From the NCBI RefSeq assembly GCF_937980635.1, contig NZ_CALJPG010000017.1, positions 1 to 14,473 of the forward strand: a DNA stretch of 14,473 nucleotides, in the 5' to 3' direction. The translations under genes and the position numbers were made by a program. The DNA is from an uncultured Campylobacter sp. (GTDB lineage: Bacteria; Campylobacterota; Campylobacteria; Campylobacterales; Campylobacteraceae). The notes below the pieces were generated by a model. The model had not been told where the DNA came from. It ran no database searches and saw nothing but the letters and a program-made list of their open reading frames with translations. How positions within the stretch are numbered: position 1 is the first letter of the stretch; the number at the start of each line of letters is the position of its first letter. Shown here one piece after another: positions 6,559-13,374 of this stretch.

Positions 6559-6917
6559 TACTGCGGGCTTTGGCGCGAGCTTAGAATTTCATCACAAATC
6601 GCTTTAGGGCGGTCGTATAAAATTTATTTCACCGCACCGAGGCAGCTCGCGAAATATTTTGTATCGATCGCGATCTTTGCGTCGCGGCGCGCTTTGATAA
6701 GGCGTCGCCGTAAATTTTATTTTAGCACCGCAGCTTTCCTAAAATTTGGCTAGCAGTGTGGGCGACGCGGCGACAGAGAGTAAATTTAAAAGGTTCAATC
6801 GCAAAATTGCACGTATAAAATTTGCATGCTCAAACTTACGAGATAAAATTTAACGGCTTGGATTCAAAAGCGTAAATTCCTTTTTTGATATGAAATTTAA
6901 CAGAGTGAGTGCATATC

Positions 6918-6942
6918 AAACGGCGCGATCAAAACGCCGTTT
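6918..6942 (-). terminator. Intrinsic terminator after LOG-mnmA
   Basis: AAACGGCG (6918-6925) pairs perfectly with CGCCGTTT (6935-6942) around a 9-base loop. It is 39 bases past the mnmA stop on the minus strand. The flanking A and T residues give the stem short U tails in both directions, so it may also stop readthrough from the plus-strand gene upstream. Confidence 0.55.
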
Positions 6943-6980
6943 TACAGACCCGCGAGCTTTAAGTAAAGCAAAATAAAGCG

Positions 6981-8012
6981 CTATTTTATAAATCCGCTTG
7001 CCACTACGCGGTCTCGTTCGTCGTAAAAAACCGCGAGCTGTGCCGGAGCAATGCCCGCTGCGGGTACGGACAGCACGGCATGCACCCCGCCATCCTCGCG
7101 CGGCGAAATTTTAACGGGAAGTTTGGCGCTGCGGTAGCGGATCTTAACGCCGAGACCCGCCATATTTAAAATTTCATCCCTGCTTAAAAAGGCGTTAAAA
7201 TTTTCGGTGTCGAACTCGTAGGTCGCCAGCTCCTCCTTGCCGCCTACGACGATCTCGTTTTTGCTCGGGTCTATGCTTAGTACGAAGTGCGGCTCATGCG
7301 CGCCGTGCACCGTAAAACCGCGGCGCTTGCCGATCGTGTAGTGCATATAGCCCTCGTGAGTGCCGATGGCGTTGCCCGCGCGATCGCGCACGATGCCGGG
7401 CATTTTGGTGCCCGTATGACGGTTCAAAACATCAATGTAGGTGGTGTCCACAAAGCAGATCTCGCTGCTTTCGCTCGCAGAAGCGATCTGCGAAAGCTCC
7501 TCATAGGCGCGCGCAGCCTCTTTGACGTCCTTTTTATACATCCCTCCAAGCGGAAAGAGCATAAACTCAAGCGCGGCAGGATTGATGTTTGCTAAAAAAT
7601 AGCTCTGATCTTTGCTAAGATCTGCGGCGGCTTTTAAAAGCCCGTCCTCGATGCGGACGTAATGCCCGGTAGCTAGACGCTCAAAGCCCTGCTCGCGCGC
7701 GAATTCCAAAAGCTTGCCGAGTTTTATGCGGCGGTTACACAGCGCGCAGGGATTCGGCGTAAGACCGCCTATATAAGCCTGCACGAAGGGCTCGTAAACA
7801 TCGCGATTAAAATCATCCTGCAGATCCAAAATGTGGATTTTTATACCCAAAAACTCGCCTACTTTGCGGACTTTAGCGATGTTTGCCTCATGATAGCCGG
7901 GCTTTGCGTGCAGCTTCATATAGCAGCCCTGCACCTCGTGCCCCGCGTCCTGCAGCAGCTTCGCGCACATCGAGCTATCCACGCCGCCGCTCATCGCGAC
8001 TAAAATTTTCAT
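6981..8012 (-). CDS. mnmA: tRNA-uridine 2-sulfurtransferase MnmA, 343 aa
   Basis: Makes the 2-thio group of s2U34 in the anticodons of tRNA-Lys, -Glu and -Gln, using ATP and a persulfide sulfur donor. The PP-loop SGGVDSS is at residues 8-14. The catalytic cysteine is Cys89 in the TPNPCALCNRRIK segment (Cys92 is next to it), and the partner persulfide cysteine is Cys186 (SSEICFV). GHY at 116-118, SKDQSYFL at 133-140, YTIGKRRG and a C-terminal beta-barrel domain (FDTENFNAFL onward) complete the family pattern. The length is a little under the E. coli enzyme. A GGGAGAG site precedes the ATG. The start overlaps the LOG gene stop as ATGA (8009-8012), so the two are translationally coupled. The pair LOG-mnmA matches C. 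jejuni Cj0054c-Cj0053c as I recall it. Confidence 0.98.
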   Translation of the reverse strand: MKILVAMSGGVDSSMCAKLLQDAGHEVQGCYMKLHAKPGYHEANIAKVRKVGEFLGIKIHILDLQDDFNRDVYEPFVQAYIGGLTPNPCALCNRRIKLGKLLEFAREQGFERLATGHYVRIEDGLLKAAADLSKDQSYFLANINPAALEFMLFPLGGMYKKDVKEAARAYEELSQIASASESSEICFVDTTYIDVLNRHTGTKMPGIVRDRAGNAIGTHEGYMHYTIGKRRGFTVHGAHEPHFVLSIDPSKNEIVVGGKEELATYEFDTENFNAFLSRDEILNMAGLGVKIRYRSAKLPVKISPREDGGVHAVLSVPAAGIAPAQLAVFYDERDRVVASGFIK

Positions 8013-8614
8013 TCGTTCTCTCCCGTTCGCACATCCGTTAAAATTTCATCCACGCTGTCGCAGAGCTTGAAATTTTGCAGATCACTTTCGTTTATCGCTC
8101 CAGATTTTAGCAGCGAAGTGCGGAAAAACTCCATCAAAGGCGCGTAGAATTCCTCGTCGTAAAGATAGATATGTGCGCGCTTAAAGCCCGTCTGCACCAG
8201 CACTAAAATTTCAAAAAATTCATCCAGCGTACCAAAGCCGCCCGGAAAGATGACGAAAATTTCGCTGTTTTCGATGAGAGCGCCTTTGCGCGGTGCAAAT
8301 GCCGAAAATTTCGCGCCCTGCGTCAAAAAGCCGTTGCTTTTTTGCTCAAACGGCAGCATGATGTTAAAGCCCACGCTGTGCGTCCTCGCTCTCGCAAATG
8401 CGCCTCGGTTGGCGCCTTGCATAATGCCACCACCACCTCCAGTGATGATCGAGTATCCTAAATCGGCGAGCCCCTCGCAAAGTTTTTGCGCGTCTTTTAC
8501 GTAGCGATTATCCTCGCTAAAGCGCGCCGAGCCGAAGATCGTGGCGCTTTTGCCCACGTTTTTGAGATTGTCGCGGGCAATTTTGATGTCTTTTAAAATT
8601 TCTTTTAACTGCAT
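8009..8614 (-). CDS. LOG-family (TIGR00730) nucleotide phosphoribohydrolase-like protein, 201 aa
   Basis: Rossmann-fold protein of the LOG/lysine-decarboxylase-like family. Signature segments are ITGGGGGIMQGANRGA (57-72), with the nucleotide-binding glycines, and PGGFGTLDEFFE (124-135), the PGGxGTxxE motif whose Glu is catalytic in LOG enzymes. These cleave the N-glycosidic bond of nucleoside 5'-monophosphates. A role in cytokinin metabolism applies to plants and some microbes and should not be assumed here; the bacterial role is often housekeeping, in nucleotide recycling. Cytoplasmic, 201 residues, within family size. The ribosome site before the ATG is weak (AAAGATAAATTAATT). It is the first gene of a pair with mnmA (ATGA overlap). 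On its upstream side 115 bp of very AT-rich DNA separates it from the flhG-like stop, where flagellar genes sit in C. jejuni. Confidence 0.93.
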   Translation of the reverse strand: MQLKEILKDIKIARDNLKNVGKSATIFGSARFSEDNRYVKDAQKLCEGLADLGYSIITGGGGGIMQGANRGAFARARTHSVGFNIMLPFEQKSNGFLTQGAKFSAFAPRKGALIENSEIFVIFPGGFGTLDEFFEILVLVQTGFKRAHIYLYDEEFYAPLMEFFRTSLLKSGAINESDLQNFKLCDSVDEILTDVRTGENE

Positions 8615-8729
8615 AATTAATTTATCTTTTATGTATATTATTTAAAATTTTAGTTTTAAGAATACCATTAAATTTTTAAAATTCCGTTTAAAAAGGCAGA
8701 ATTTACGTGATTTAAAATCTCGTTGTAAA

Positions 8730-9947
8730 TCATACTAGGTTGCTAAGTTTTCGTAAGAATCCGCCGACGCCGCGGTAAGCGCTCATATCGATCGGCTCGC
8801 AGCCCTGTTTACTTAAAAATCGCGAGACGCTCTGTCTAAGCGCGATGGTAGCGGGCGAAAACGGATAGTGCGAGTTAAAAAGCGCGCGATTTTGTGAGCA
8901 GACGGCTACTTGTTTGCAAAACGGCACAAAGCCTAGCAGTTTAAAGCCCAGCTCGCTTATATTGCGGTGCGCGACCGACTTTAGATTTTCGTAAATCATC
9001 ACGGCATCATCCTCGCTCGCGGTGAAATTTAGCAAAAACAAAACCTCTTTTTTGCTCGCCCCAAGCGTCTTTAAAAGCGCGTAGGTGTTGCTGATCGAGC
9101 AGGGTTCGTTCGCGCACAGCACGATATTTTCGTCGCCGATGCTCAAAAAATCTCCAAGATACTCAAGCCCCGCATCGATCAAAATAAAATCGAAGATTCC
9201 CGCCTCTTTCAGCTCGCTTGCGAAGCGAGCGGGGCTTTCGTGAGCTTTTGCGTTTGCGGAATTTCCGGCTTTTTCGGGATTTGATGAGCGGGCGGAATTT
9301 TTCATTTCATCTTTACTCGCGGAATTTTGAGAATTCTCATCAGGGATTGAATTTTGCTTGGTGAAATCATCGCTTTTAAAATTCTCTAGGCTTTCTGATT
9401 CTGTAAAATTCCATCCATCTTCGCAATTCTGCGGCTTTTTGGCTACACAATTCGTAGAATTTTTTGCAGCGTTTGCTATTGAATTTGAAGCGGCGGAATT
9501 TTCTGAGTTGTTTTTGCCATCAGAGCTCGTGAGCTTTTGCGCGTAATTGTGCGAGCCGCTACTTTCGTCGTCTTGCGAGTCTTGCGCGCTACCTATAGAA
9601 TTTTGCATGACGTAATCGTCCGCGCTAGAGCTTGCGTTCTTGATAGAATTTTGCGCCATAGAATTCGTGCTATTTGTAGAATTTTGTGAAGGCACGGGAT
9701 TTTGTGAAGCAAGTGCTGGCGAGACGAGAGTTAAATTTTGAGAAATTTTTACCGCGACAGCGCTTGGCAGCGAAATCCTCTTTCTTTGCAAAGCGTTTAA
9801 GATGATCTCTTGATTGTTTAAATTCGGCGCTTCTATGATCGCCGTGCGGTAGCCCTGCTCGCTTAGAATTTCGGCGAAATTTGCTGCAATCACGCTCTTG
9901 CCGACTCCGCCCTTGGCGCTTAAAAAATTTACGATTTTAGTTTGCAT
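8730..9947 (-). CDS. flhG: FlhG-like MinD/ParA-type ATPase with degenerate switch I and a Ser/Asn-rich insert, 405 aa
   Basis: FlhG is a MinD-like ATPase that pairs with the SRP-type GTPase FlhF to set flagellar number and, in C. jejuni, also the division site. Preserved here: the deviant Walker A AKGGVGKS (11-18), switch II Asp258 (ILIDAG), a MinD-like core (about 248-380, with NFTASEDDAVMIYENLKSVA close to the FlhG segment I recall) and a C-terminal GGFLRKLSNLV resembling the membrane-targeting end. Changed: switch I, normally DADxGxxNxD, reads EAPNLNNQE (39-47), so its catalytic/metal Asp is missing. The N-terminal DQA-type FlhF-contact region is absent. Residues about 81-240 are a low-complexity insert with 14 Asn-Ser pairs. 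AGAGGA precedes the ATG. The gene overlaps folK by 19 nt and is last in aroQ-M24-folK-flhG. The open frame is intact. It may be a decaying relic or a repurposed protein. Confidence 0.83.
   Translation of the reverse strand: MQTKIVNFLSAKGGVGKSVIAANFAEILSEQGYRTAIIEAPNLNNQEIILNALQRKRISLPSAVAVKISQNLTLVSPALASQNPVPSQNSTNSTNSMAQNSIKNASSSADDYVMQNSIGSAQDSQDDESSGSHNYAQKLTSSDGKNNSENSAASNSIANAAKNSTNCVAKKPQNCEDGWNFTESESLENFKSDDFTKQNSIPDENSQNSASKDEMKNSARSSNPEKAGNSANAKAHESPARFASELKEAGIFDFILIDAGLEYLGDFLSIGDENIVLCANEPCSISNTYALLKTLGASKKEVLFLLNFTASEDDAVMIYENLKSVAHRNISELGFKLLGFVPFCKQVAVCSQNRALFNSHYPFSPATIALRQSVSRFLSKQGCEPIDMSAYRGVGGFLRKLSNLV
9228..9707. repeat. RAATTY-rich low-complexity insert inside the flhG-like gene
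   Basis: By hand count, 14 RAATTY words (mostly GAATTT, also GAATTC and AAATTC) occur in these 480 bp, against under one expected by chance. Recurring longer cores include TAGAATTTTGC at 9596-9606 and 9644-9654 and TAGAATTTTG at 9677-9686. Read on the coding strand these give Gln-Asn-Ser-Ile/Thr and other Asn-Ser pairs. Length remains a multiple of three in effect, since the flhG frame is open through it. Confidence 0.8.
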
Positions 9948-10480
9948 ATCAGTCCTCTTTTAAATTTCATCTCTCCAAGCGGCAAAATCACGCTTATGCG
10001 CTCGCAAACACCCGGATGCGGCAGCGCGAGCCTTTCGCAGGCACGCACCTTTGCGCTTGCGTATAAAATATCCACGTCCAGCGTGCGCGGCGCGTTTTTG
10101 AAGCTTCTTTTGCGTCCAAATCGTAGCTCTGCGCGCTGCATAATTTTAAGCAATGTAAGCGGCGGCAGAGAGCTTTGCACGAGCATTACGGCGTTTAAAA
10201 AATCGGGCTGATCTAAAAAGCCGAACGGCTTGTTTTTTAAGATCAAGGAATTTTGCGCTACGAAAAAGCGCGCATCGCTTTGCAAAACGCGATAAAATCG
10301 CTCGAAGTGTCGCCTGACATCTCCTAAATTCCCGCCGAGTCCAAGTAGGTATAAATTTTTAAAATTTCCGCGCTCGCGGCGCCTAATCGGGAAAACGGCG
10401 CTTTTTACGACGCACAGCGCGTCCGTGCACTCGTAAAATCCGTTTTTCTTAAGTCGCATGTTCACCCGAGCTACTCTCAT
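9929..10480 (-). CDS. folK: 6-hydroxymethyl-dihydropterin pyrophosphokinase (HPPK), 183 aa
   Basis: Transfers pyrophosphate from ATP to 6-hydroxymethyl-7,8-dihydropterin, the step before dihydropteroate synthase in folate synthesis. The core begins at LYLLGLGGNLGD (43-54). PFGFLDQPDFLNAV (85-98) binds substrate, and the signature RFGRKRSFKNAPRTLDVDIL (120-139) supplies Arg and the Mg-binding Asp135 and Asp137. LPHPGVCERISVILPLG (153-169) closes the fold. About 40 basic residues precede the core, longer than in E. coli but, as I recall, also seen in Campylobacter FolK. Its start overlaps the M24 peptidase stop (ATGA, 10477-10480). Its end overlaps flhG by 19 nt, a junction where flhF sits in flagellated relatives. 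The ribosome site is weak (AGGG about 11 bases upstream), so coupling probably matters, and starts at Met8 or later are possible. Confidence 0.94.
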   Translation of the reverse strand: MRVARVNMRLKKNGFYECTDALCVVKSAVFPIRRRERGNFKNLYLLGLGGNLGDVRRHFERFYRVLQSDARFFVAQNSLILKNKPFGFLDQPDFLNAVMLVQSSLPPLTLLKIMQRAELRFGRKRSFKNAPRTLDVDILYASAKVRACERLALPHPGVCERISVILPLGEMKFKRGLICKLKS

Positions 10481-11514
10481 AAAATTTCAGCCCTGTTTTC
10501 GCGCACGACCACGACATCCTCGATGCGCACGCCAAACTCGCCGGGTAAGTAAATCCCAGGCTCCACGCTAAAGACCATACCCTCTTTTAGCACGGTATCT
10601 CCGCGCTTTGAGATGAACGGAAGCTCGTGGATATCGACTCCGACGCCGTGTCCAGTGCTGTGAAAAAACGCTTCGCCAAAGCCCTGAGCGGCGATAAAAT
10701 CCCTAGCCGCCGCATCGATCTCGCACGCCTTTTTGCCAGGCATAACCGCCGCGATTGCCAGAGCTTGCGCCTCTTTTACGATCTCGTAAATTTCTTGCCG
10801 TTTGGCGTTTTTAAAATTTTGCTCCTTGCCGAAGTTAAAATTTTCATCAAAGCACGCCGTGCGCGTCCTATCCGAGCAGTAACGGTTAAATTTAACCCCC
10901 GCGTCAAGCAGGAGCAAATCGCCGTGCCGCAAACGCTTTTTACCGGGCAGAGCGTGCGCCTTGGCGGCGTTTTCGTTGATCGCGACGATAGGCGAAAAGC
11001 TAAGCGCGAGCTCGCCCTTTTTCTTAAAGATGAGCTCGGCGTTAAAAAACAGCTCCTCTTCGCTAATGCCTTCGCCCTCGGCGCGCACGAACGCGGCAAA
11101 TTCGTCAAATCTTTCCGCACCCAGCTGCGCCGCGCGTTTTAAAATTTTTATCTCGCCTTCGGTTTTAATTATGCGCGAAATTTGCGAAAAATTCGCTCGC
11201 GCCTTAAATCTTATCCCAAGCCCTTTGCTCAGAGCTTCCCACTCGCCCGCGCTAAAATCGTACGGGTTATAAACAAGCTCGCAAACGCCCATTTTTCGCA
11301 AAAACAGCCGCGCGTCTTTTATCAAATTTCGCTCGACCTCGATAACTTCAGTATTGCGGCAAAGCTCACGCGCCTCGATGTTATAACGCGCATCGGTAAG
11401 GAAAAATTTGCGCCCCGCGAGGCTCAAAAATATCGCGTTGTCGCAGCTGTATCCGCACTCGTGATAAACGGCGTTTTCGTCCTTTAGGATAAAATTTTTC
11501 AAATTTAATCCCAA
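10477..11514 (-). CDS. M24-family metallo-aminopeptidase (Xaa-Pro type), 345 aa
   Basis: Pita-bread-fold peptidase that probably removes N-terminal residues before proline. A short creatinase-like N-terminal domain (about 1-115) precedes the catalytic domain. The five metal ligands are visible: Asp204 (LLLDAG), Asp215 (YCSDRTRT), His289 (STGHGVG), Glu318 (SVEPGIY) and Glu332 (GVRIEDV). His296 in DIHELP is also as expected. The length is like bacterial aminopeptidase P-type enzymes of the shorter class, so both PepP and PepQ labels are used for relatives; I leave the symbol open. It is cytoplasmic. The start is uncertain: the TTG at 11514 lies 2 nt past the aroQ stop with no good ribosome site, while another TTG four codons on (11502) has GGGA upstream. 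It is the second gene of the aroQ operon and is coupled to folK by an ATGA overlap. Confidence 0.92.
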   Translation of the reverse strand: MGLNLKNFILKDENAVYHECGYSCDNAIFLSLAGRKFFLTDARYNIEARELCRNTEVIEVERNLIKDARLFLRKMGVCELVYNPYDFSAGEWEALSKGLGIRFKARANFSQISRIIKTEGEIKILKRAAQLGAERFDEFAAFVRAEGEGISEEELFFNAELIFKKKGELALSFSPIVAINENAAKAHALPGKKRLRHGDLLLLDAGVKFNRYCSDRTRTACFDENFNFGKEQNFKNAKRQEIYEIVKEAQALAIAAVMPGKKACEIDAAARDFIAAQGFGEAFFHSTGHGVGVDIHELPFISKRGDTVLKEGMVFSVEPGIYLPGEFGVRIEDVVVVRENRAEIL

Positions 11515-11516
11515 AC

Positions 11517-11984
11517 TTATTTGGCTTTCTGTTCGGCTCTGGCAGCTTTGATCTGCTCAAAAATTTGAATCATTCCGATCATCGCTAGATGGTATCCCAC
11601 GGGACCGAAGCCGATGATCTGACCCGCCGTTACGGGTGCTATTAGACTTTTTTGTCTAAGCTCCTCTCTGCGGGCGATGTTTGAGATATGCACTTCGATC
11701 ACGGGTAGGCTGACTGCGGCGAGCGCATCGCGGATAGCGAGCGAAGTGTGCGTGTAGGCAGCGGGATTGATGATGATGCCGTCGCAAGTGCCGAAACACT
11801 CTTGGATCTTATCGACGATCTCGCCTTCGAAATTGCTCTGGAAAAACTCGATCTCGTTGCCGCTCTGATCGGCGACCGCCTTCATCTGTTTATGGATGTC
11901 CTCCATCTTCATAACCCCGTAAATAGCGGGCTCGCGCATACCAAGCATATTGATATTCGGTCCTTGAATCACCATAATTTTCAT
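11517..11984 (-). CDS. aroQ: Type II 3-dehydroquinate dehydratase, 155 aa
   Basis: Converts 3-dehydroquinate to 3-dehydroshikimate in the shikimate pathway, as a dodecameric cytoplasmic enzyme. Visible features: GPNINMLGMREPAIYG (8-23), with Arg17 and the catalytic Tyr22; NFEGEIVDKIQE (51-62); INPAAYTHTS (72-81), with Asn73 and His79; EVHISNIARREELR (97-110), with His99 and Arg110; and SLIAPVTAGQIIGFG (113-127). The open frame reaches 10 codons further to a TTG, but ATG 11984 has AAGGA at good spacing and starts the protein right at the first strand, so I use it. It is the first gene of an operon with the M24 peptidase, folK and flhG-like genes, driven by a TATAAT at 12017-12022. It is divergent from mqnX, a later user of chorismate. 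Confidence 0.97.
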   Translation of the reverse strand: MKIMVIQGPNINMLGMREPAIYGVMKMEDIHKQMKAVADQSGNEIEFFQSNFEGEIVDKIQECFGTCDGIIINPAAYTHTSLAIRDALAAVSLPVIEVHISNIARREELRQKSLIAPVTAGQIIGFGPVGYHLAMIGMIQIFEQIKAARAEQKAK

Positions 11985-12016
11985 TTTTACGTCCTTGTTT
12001 TGAAATTTAAGCAAAA

Positions 12017-12022
12017 ATTATA
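12017..12022 (-). promoter_or_regulatory. -10 box of the aroQ operon
   Basis: Reads TATAAT on the minus strand (context GGTTATAATTTTTGC), 32 bases before the aroQ ATG. It is the only good promoter I see for the four-gene operon down to flhG. Confidence 0.6.
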
Positions 12023-12120
12023 ACCAAAGCGAGCTTATTTTTTACTATGGCGCCAAATTTGTCCGCTCAAGTCCAAGCGATAAAATTTTATCTCTAAATT
12101 TAGCGCGAAATAGAATTTTA

Positions 12121-12129
12121 TGCTAAAAT
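12121..12129 (+). promoter_or_regulatory. Extended -10 of mqnX-sppA (TGcTAAAAT)
   Basis: TG-C-TAAAAT about 28 bases before the mqnX ATG, in the context TTATGCTAAAATCACG. It is nearly identical to the luxS box (TTATGTTAAAATCGCC). Confidence 0.6.
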
Positions 12130-12156
12130 CACGCGCTGTTTTAGATAAGGAAAACG

Positions 12157-13374
12157 ATGAGAATTTTAAGGGCGAAGTGGGTTCTTGTTTGCGATGAGAA
12201 TTTTAAAATTTTAAAAGATGGCGCGATCGTCTTTGATAAAAAGATAATCGAGGTCTGCACCTTTGCAAGCGCGGCGCGCAAATACCCGCAAGCCGAAATT
12301 TTGGACTTTAGCGGCGACATAGCGATGCCTGCGTTTATAAATCCGCACGTGCATTTGGAATTTAGCGCGAACAAAGGCACGCTGCGTTACGGCGATTTTT
12401 TGGACTGGCTAGGCAGCGTCATCGCCTCAAGGCAGCAGCTGGACGCCGCGGCGCGCGGACGGCTAATCGCGGAGCAGATCGCCGCGATGATGCGAAGCGG
12501 CGTGGGTACGATCGGTGAAATTTCAAGCTTCGGCGGCGAGGCTGAAGCTTGCGCGCAAAGCGGCATTAGAACTGTATTTTTTAATGAAATTTTAGGCGCG
12601 AGCAAGGATGCTGCGGCGGAGAATATTTTGAAATTTAAGCAGCGTTTTGAGCGCTCAAAGGCGCTCGCAAGCTCGCTTTTTATCCCCGCCGTGTCGGTGC
12701 ACTCGCCGTACTCGGCGCACCCGCAGATTACGGAGTTTGCGACGAAGTTTGCCCGAGAAAACGGACTTGCTATAAGCACGCATTTTATGGAGAGTGCTTA
12801 CGAGCGGCAGTGGTTGCGCACCGGTCGCGGCAAATTTAAAGCCTGGCTTGCTAAATTTAATCCCGCGCCCGCGCCTTTTTACTCGCCGCAGAGCTTCGTA
12901 GCGCATTTTAGCGGGCTTCGCACGCTTTTTACGCATTGCGTTTGGGTGGATGATTTTAGCATCTTTGATCCGAAGCTCCACTCGATCACGCACTGCGCGC
13001 GCTCCAACCGCCTGCTTAGCAAAAAGCGGCTAAGCTTTAAAAAGCTGCTCGCAAGCGGACTTAATTACAACATCGCTACCGACGGGCTTAGCTCGAATTT
13101 TAGCCTAAGCTTTTTAGACGAGCTGCGTGCAAATTTAATGATGCACGACGAGCTGAGCCTAACGGATCTGGCGCGGGCGTTACTTTTAGGCGCGACGAGA
13201 AATGCGGCAGCCGCGCTTGGATTAAATTTAGGCGAACTGAAAGCGGACAAGCTCGCTGACATCGCCGTTTTTGAAGGCATTGAGTGCGAGCAGAGCCAGC
13301 TGGCGCTACAGCTCATTTTGCAGAGCAAAAACGCAAAATCACTTTTTATCGAAGGAATGAAATGCAATTTCTAA
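12157..13374 (+). CDS. mqnX: Aminofutalosine deaminase-type amidohydrolase, 405 aa
   Basis: Amidohydrolase-superfamily TIM barrel. The metal and catalytic residues appear in order: His64 and His66 (NPHVHLEF), His209 with Glu212 (STHFMESA), His260 (FTHCVW) and Asp309 (ATDGLSS). The short N- and C-terminal strands that make the second small domain are present (ending KADKLADIAVFEG). The gene next to aroQ and sppA in Campylobacter (Cj0067) and its Helicobacter counterpart belong to the group shown to deaminate 6-amino-6-deoxyfutalosine, a step of the futalosine route to menaquinone, the main respiratory quinone of these microaerophiles. Assignment rests on this family and synteny; a related cytosine/adenosine-type deaminase cannot be excluded by eye. 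AAGGAAAACG precedes the ATG, and the gene has its own extended -10. It overlaps the sppA start by 13 nt. Cytoplasmic. Confidence 0.9.
   Translation: MRILRAKWVLVCDENFKILKDGAIVFDKKIIEVCTFASAARKYPQAEILDFSGDIAMPAFINPHVHLEFSANKGTLRYGDFLDWLGSVIASRQQLDAAARGRLIAEQIAAMMRSGVGTIGEISSFGGEAEACAQSGIRTVFFNEILGASKDAAAENILKFKQRFERSKALASSLFIPAVSVHSPYSAHPQITEFATKFARENGLAISTHFMESAYERQWLRTGRGKFKAWLAKFNPAPAPFYSPQSFVAHFSGLRTLFTHCVWVDDFSIFDPKLHSITHCARSNRLLSKKRLSFKKLLASGLNYNIATDGLSSNFSLSFLDELRANLMMHDELSLTDLARALLLGATRNAAAALGLNLGELKADKLADIAVFEGIECEQSQLALQLILQSKNAKSLFIEGMKCNF

Larger units (their letters stand above)
6418..6980. other. 563-bp intergenic stretch between convergent genes, no gene seen
   Basis: Holds a perfect 12-bp hairpin (6532-6558) and the mnmA terminator (6918-6942). 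A 77-codon TTG-started frame (6520-6753) reads through the hairpin with no ribosome site and an improbable basic sequence, so I treat it as chance. Confidence 0.6.

Noticed and set aside
6520..6753. 77-codon plus-strand frame
   Set aside because: TTG start with no ribosome site, reads through the perfect hairpin, and gives an arginine-rich sequence with no family look.
8615..8729. Remnant of fliA/fliM between flhG and the LOG gene
   Set aside because: Only 115 bp of AT-rich DNA with stops in all frames I checked; no recognisable flagellar fragment.
9228..9707. Insertion sequence or intein inside flhG
   Set aside because: No transposase, no terminal inverted repeats, no target duplication and no intein motifs; it is in-frame low-complexity sequence.
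10627..11142. 171-codon plus-strand frame
   Set aside because: Antisense to the M24 peptidase, whose metal-site motifs are intact; shadow frame.
13284..13361. 26-codon upstream extension of sppA
   Set aside because: It lies inside mqnX in another frame, and GAAGGA before ATG 13362 fits the start and puts the membrane anchor at the N-terminus.
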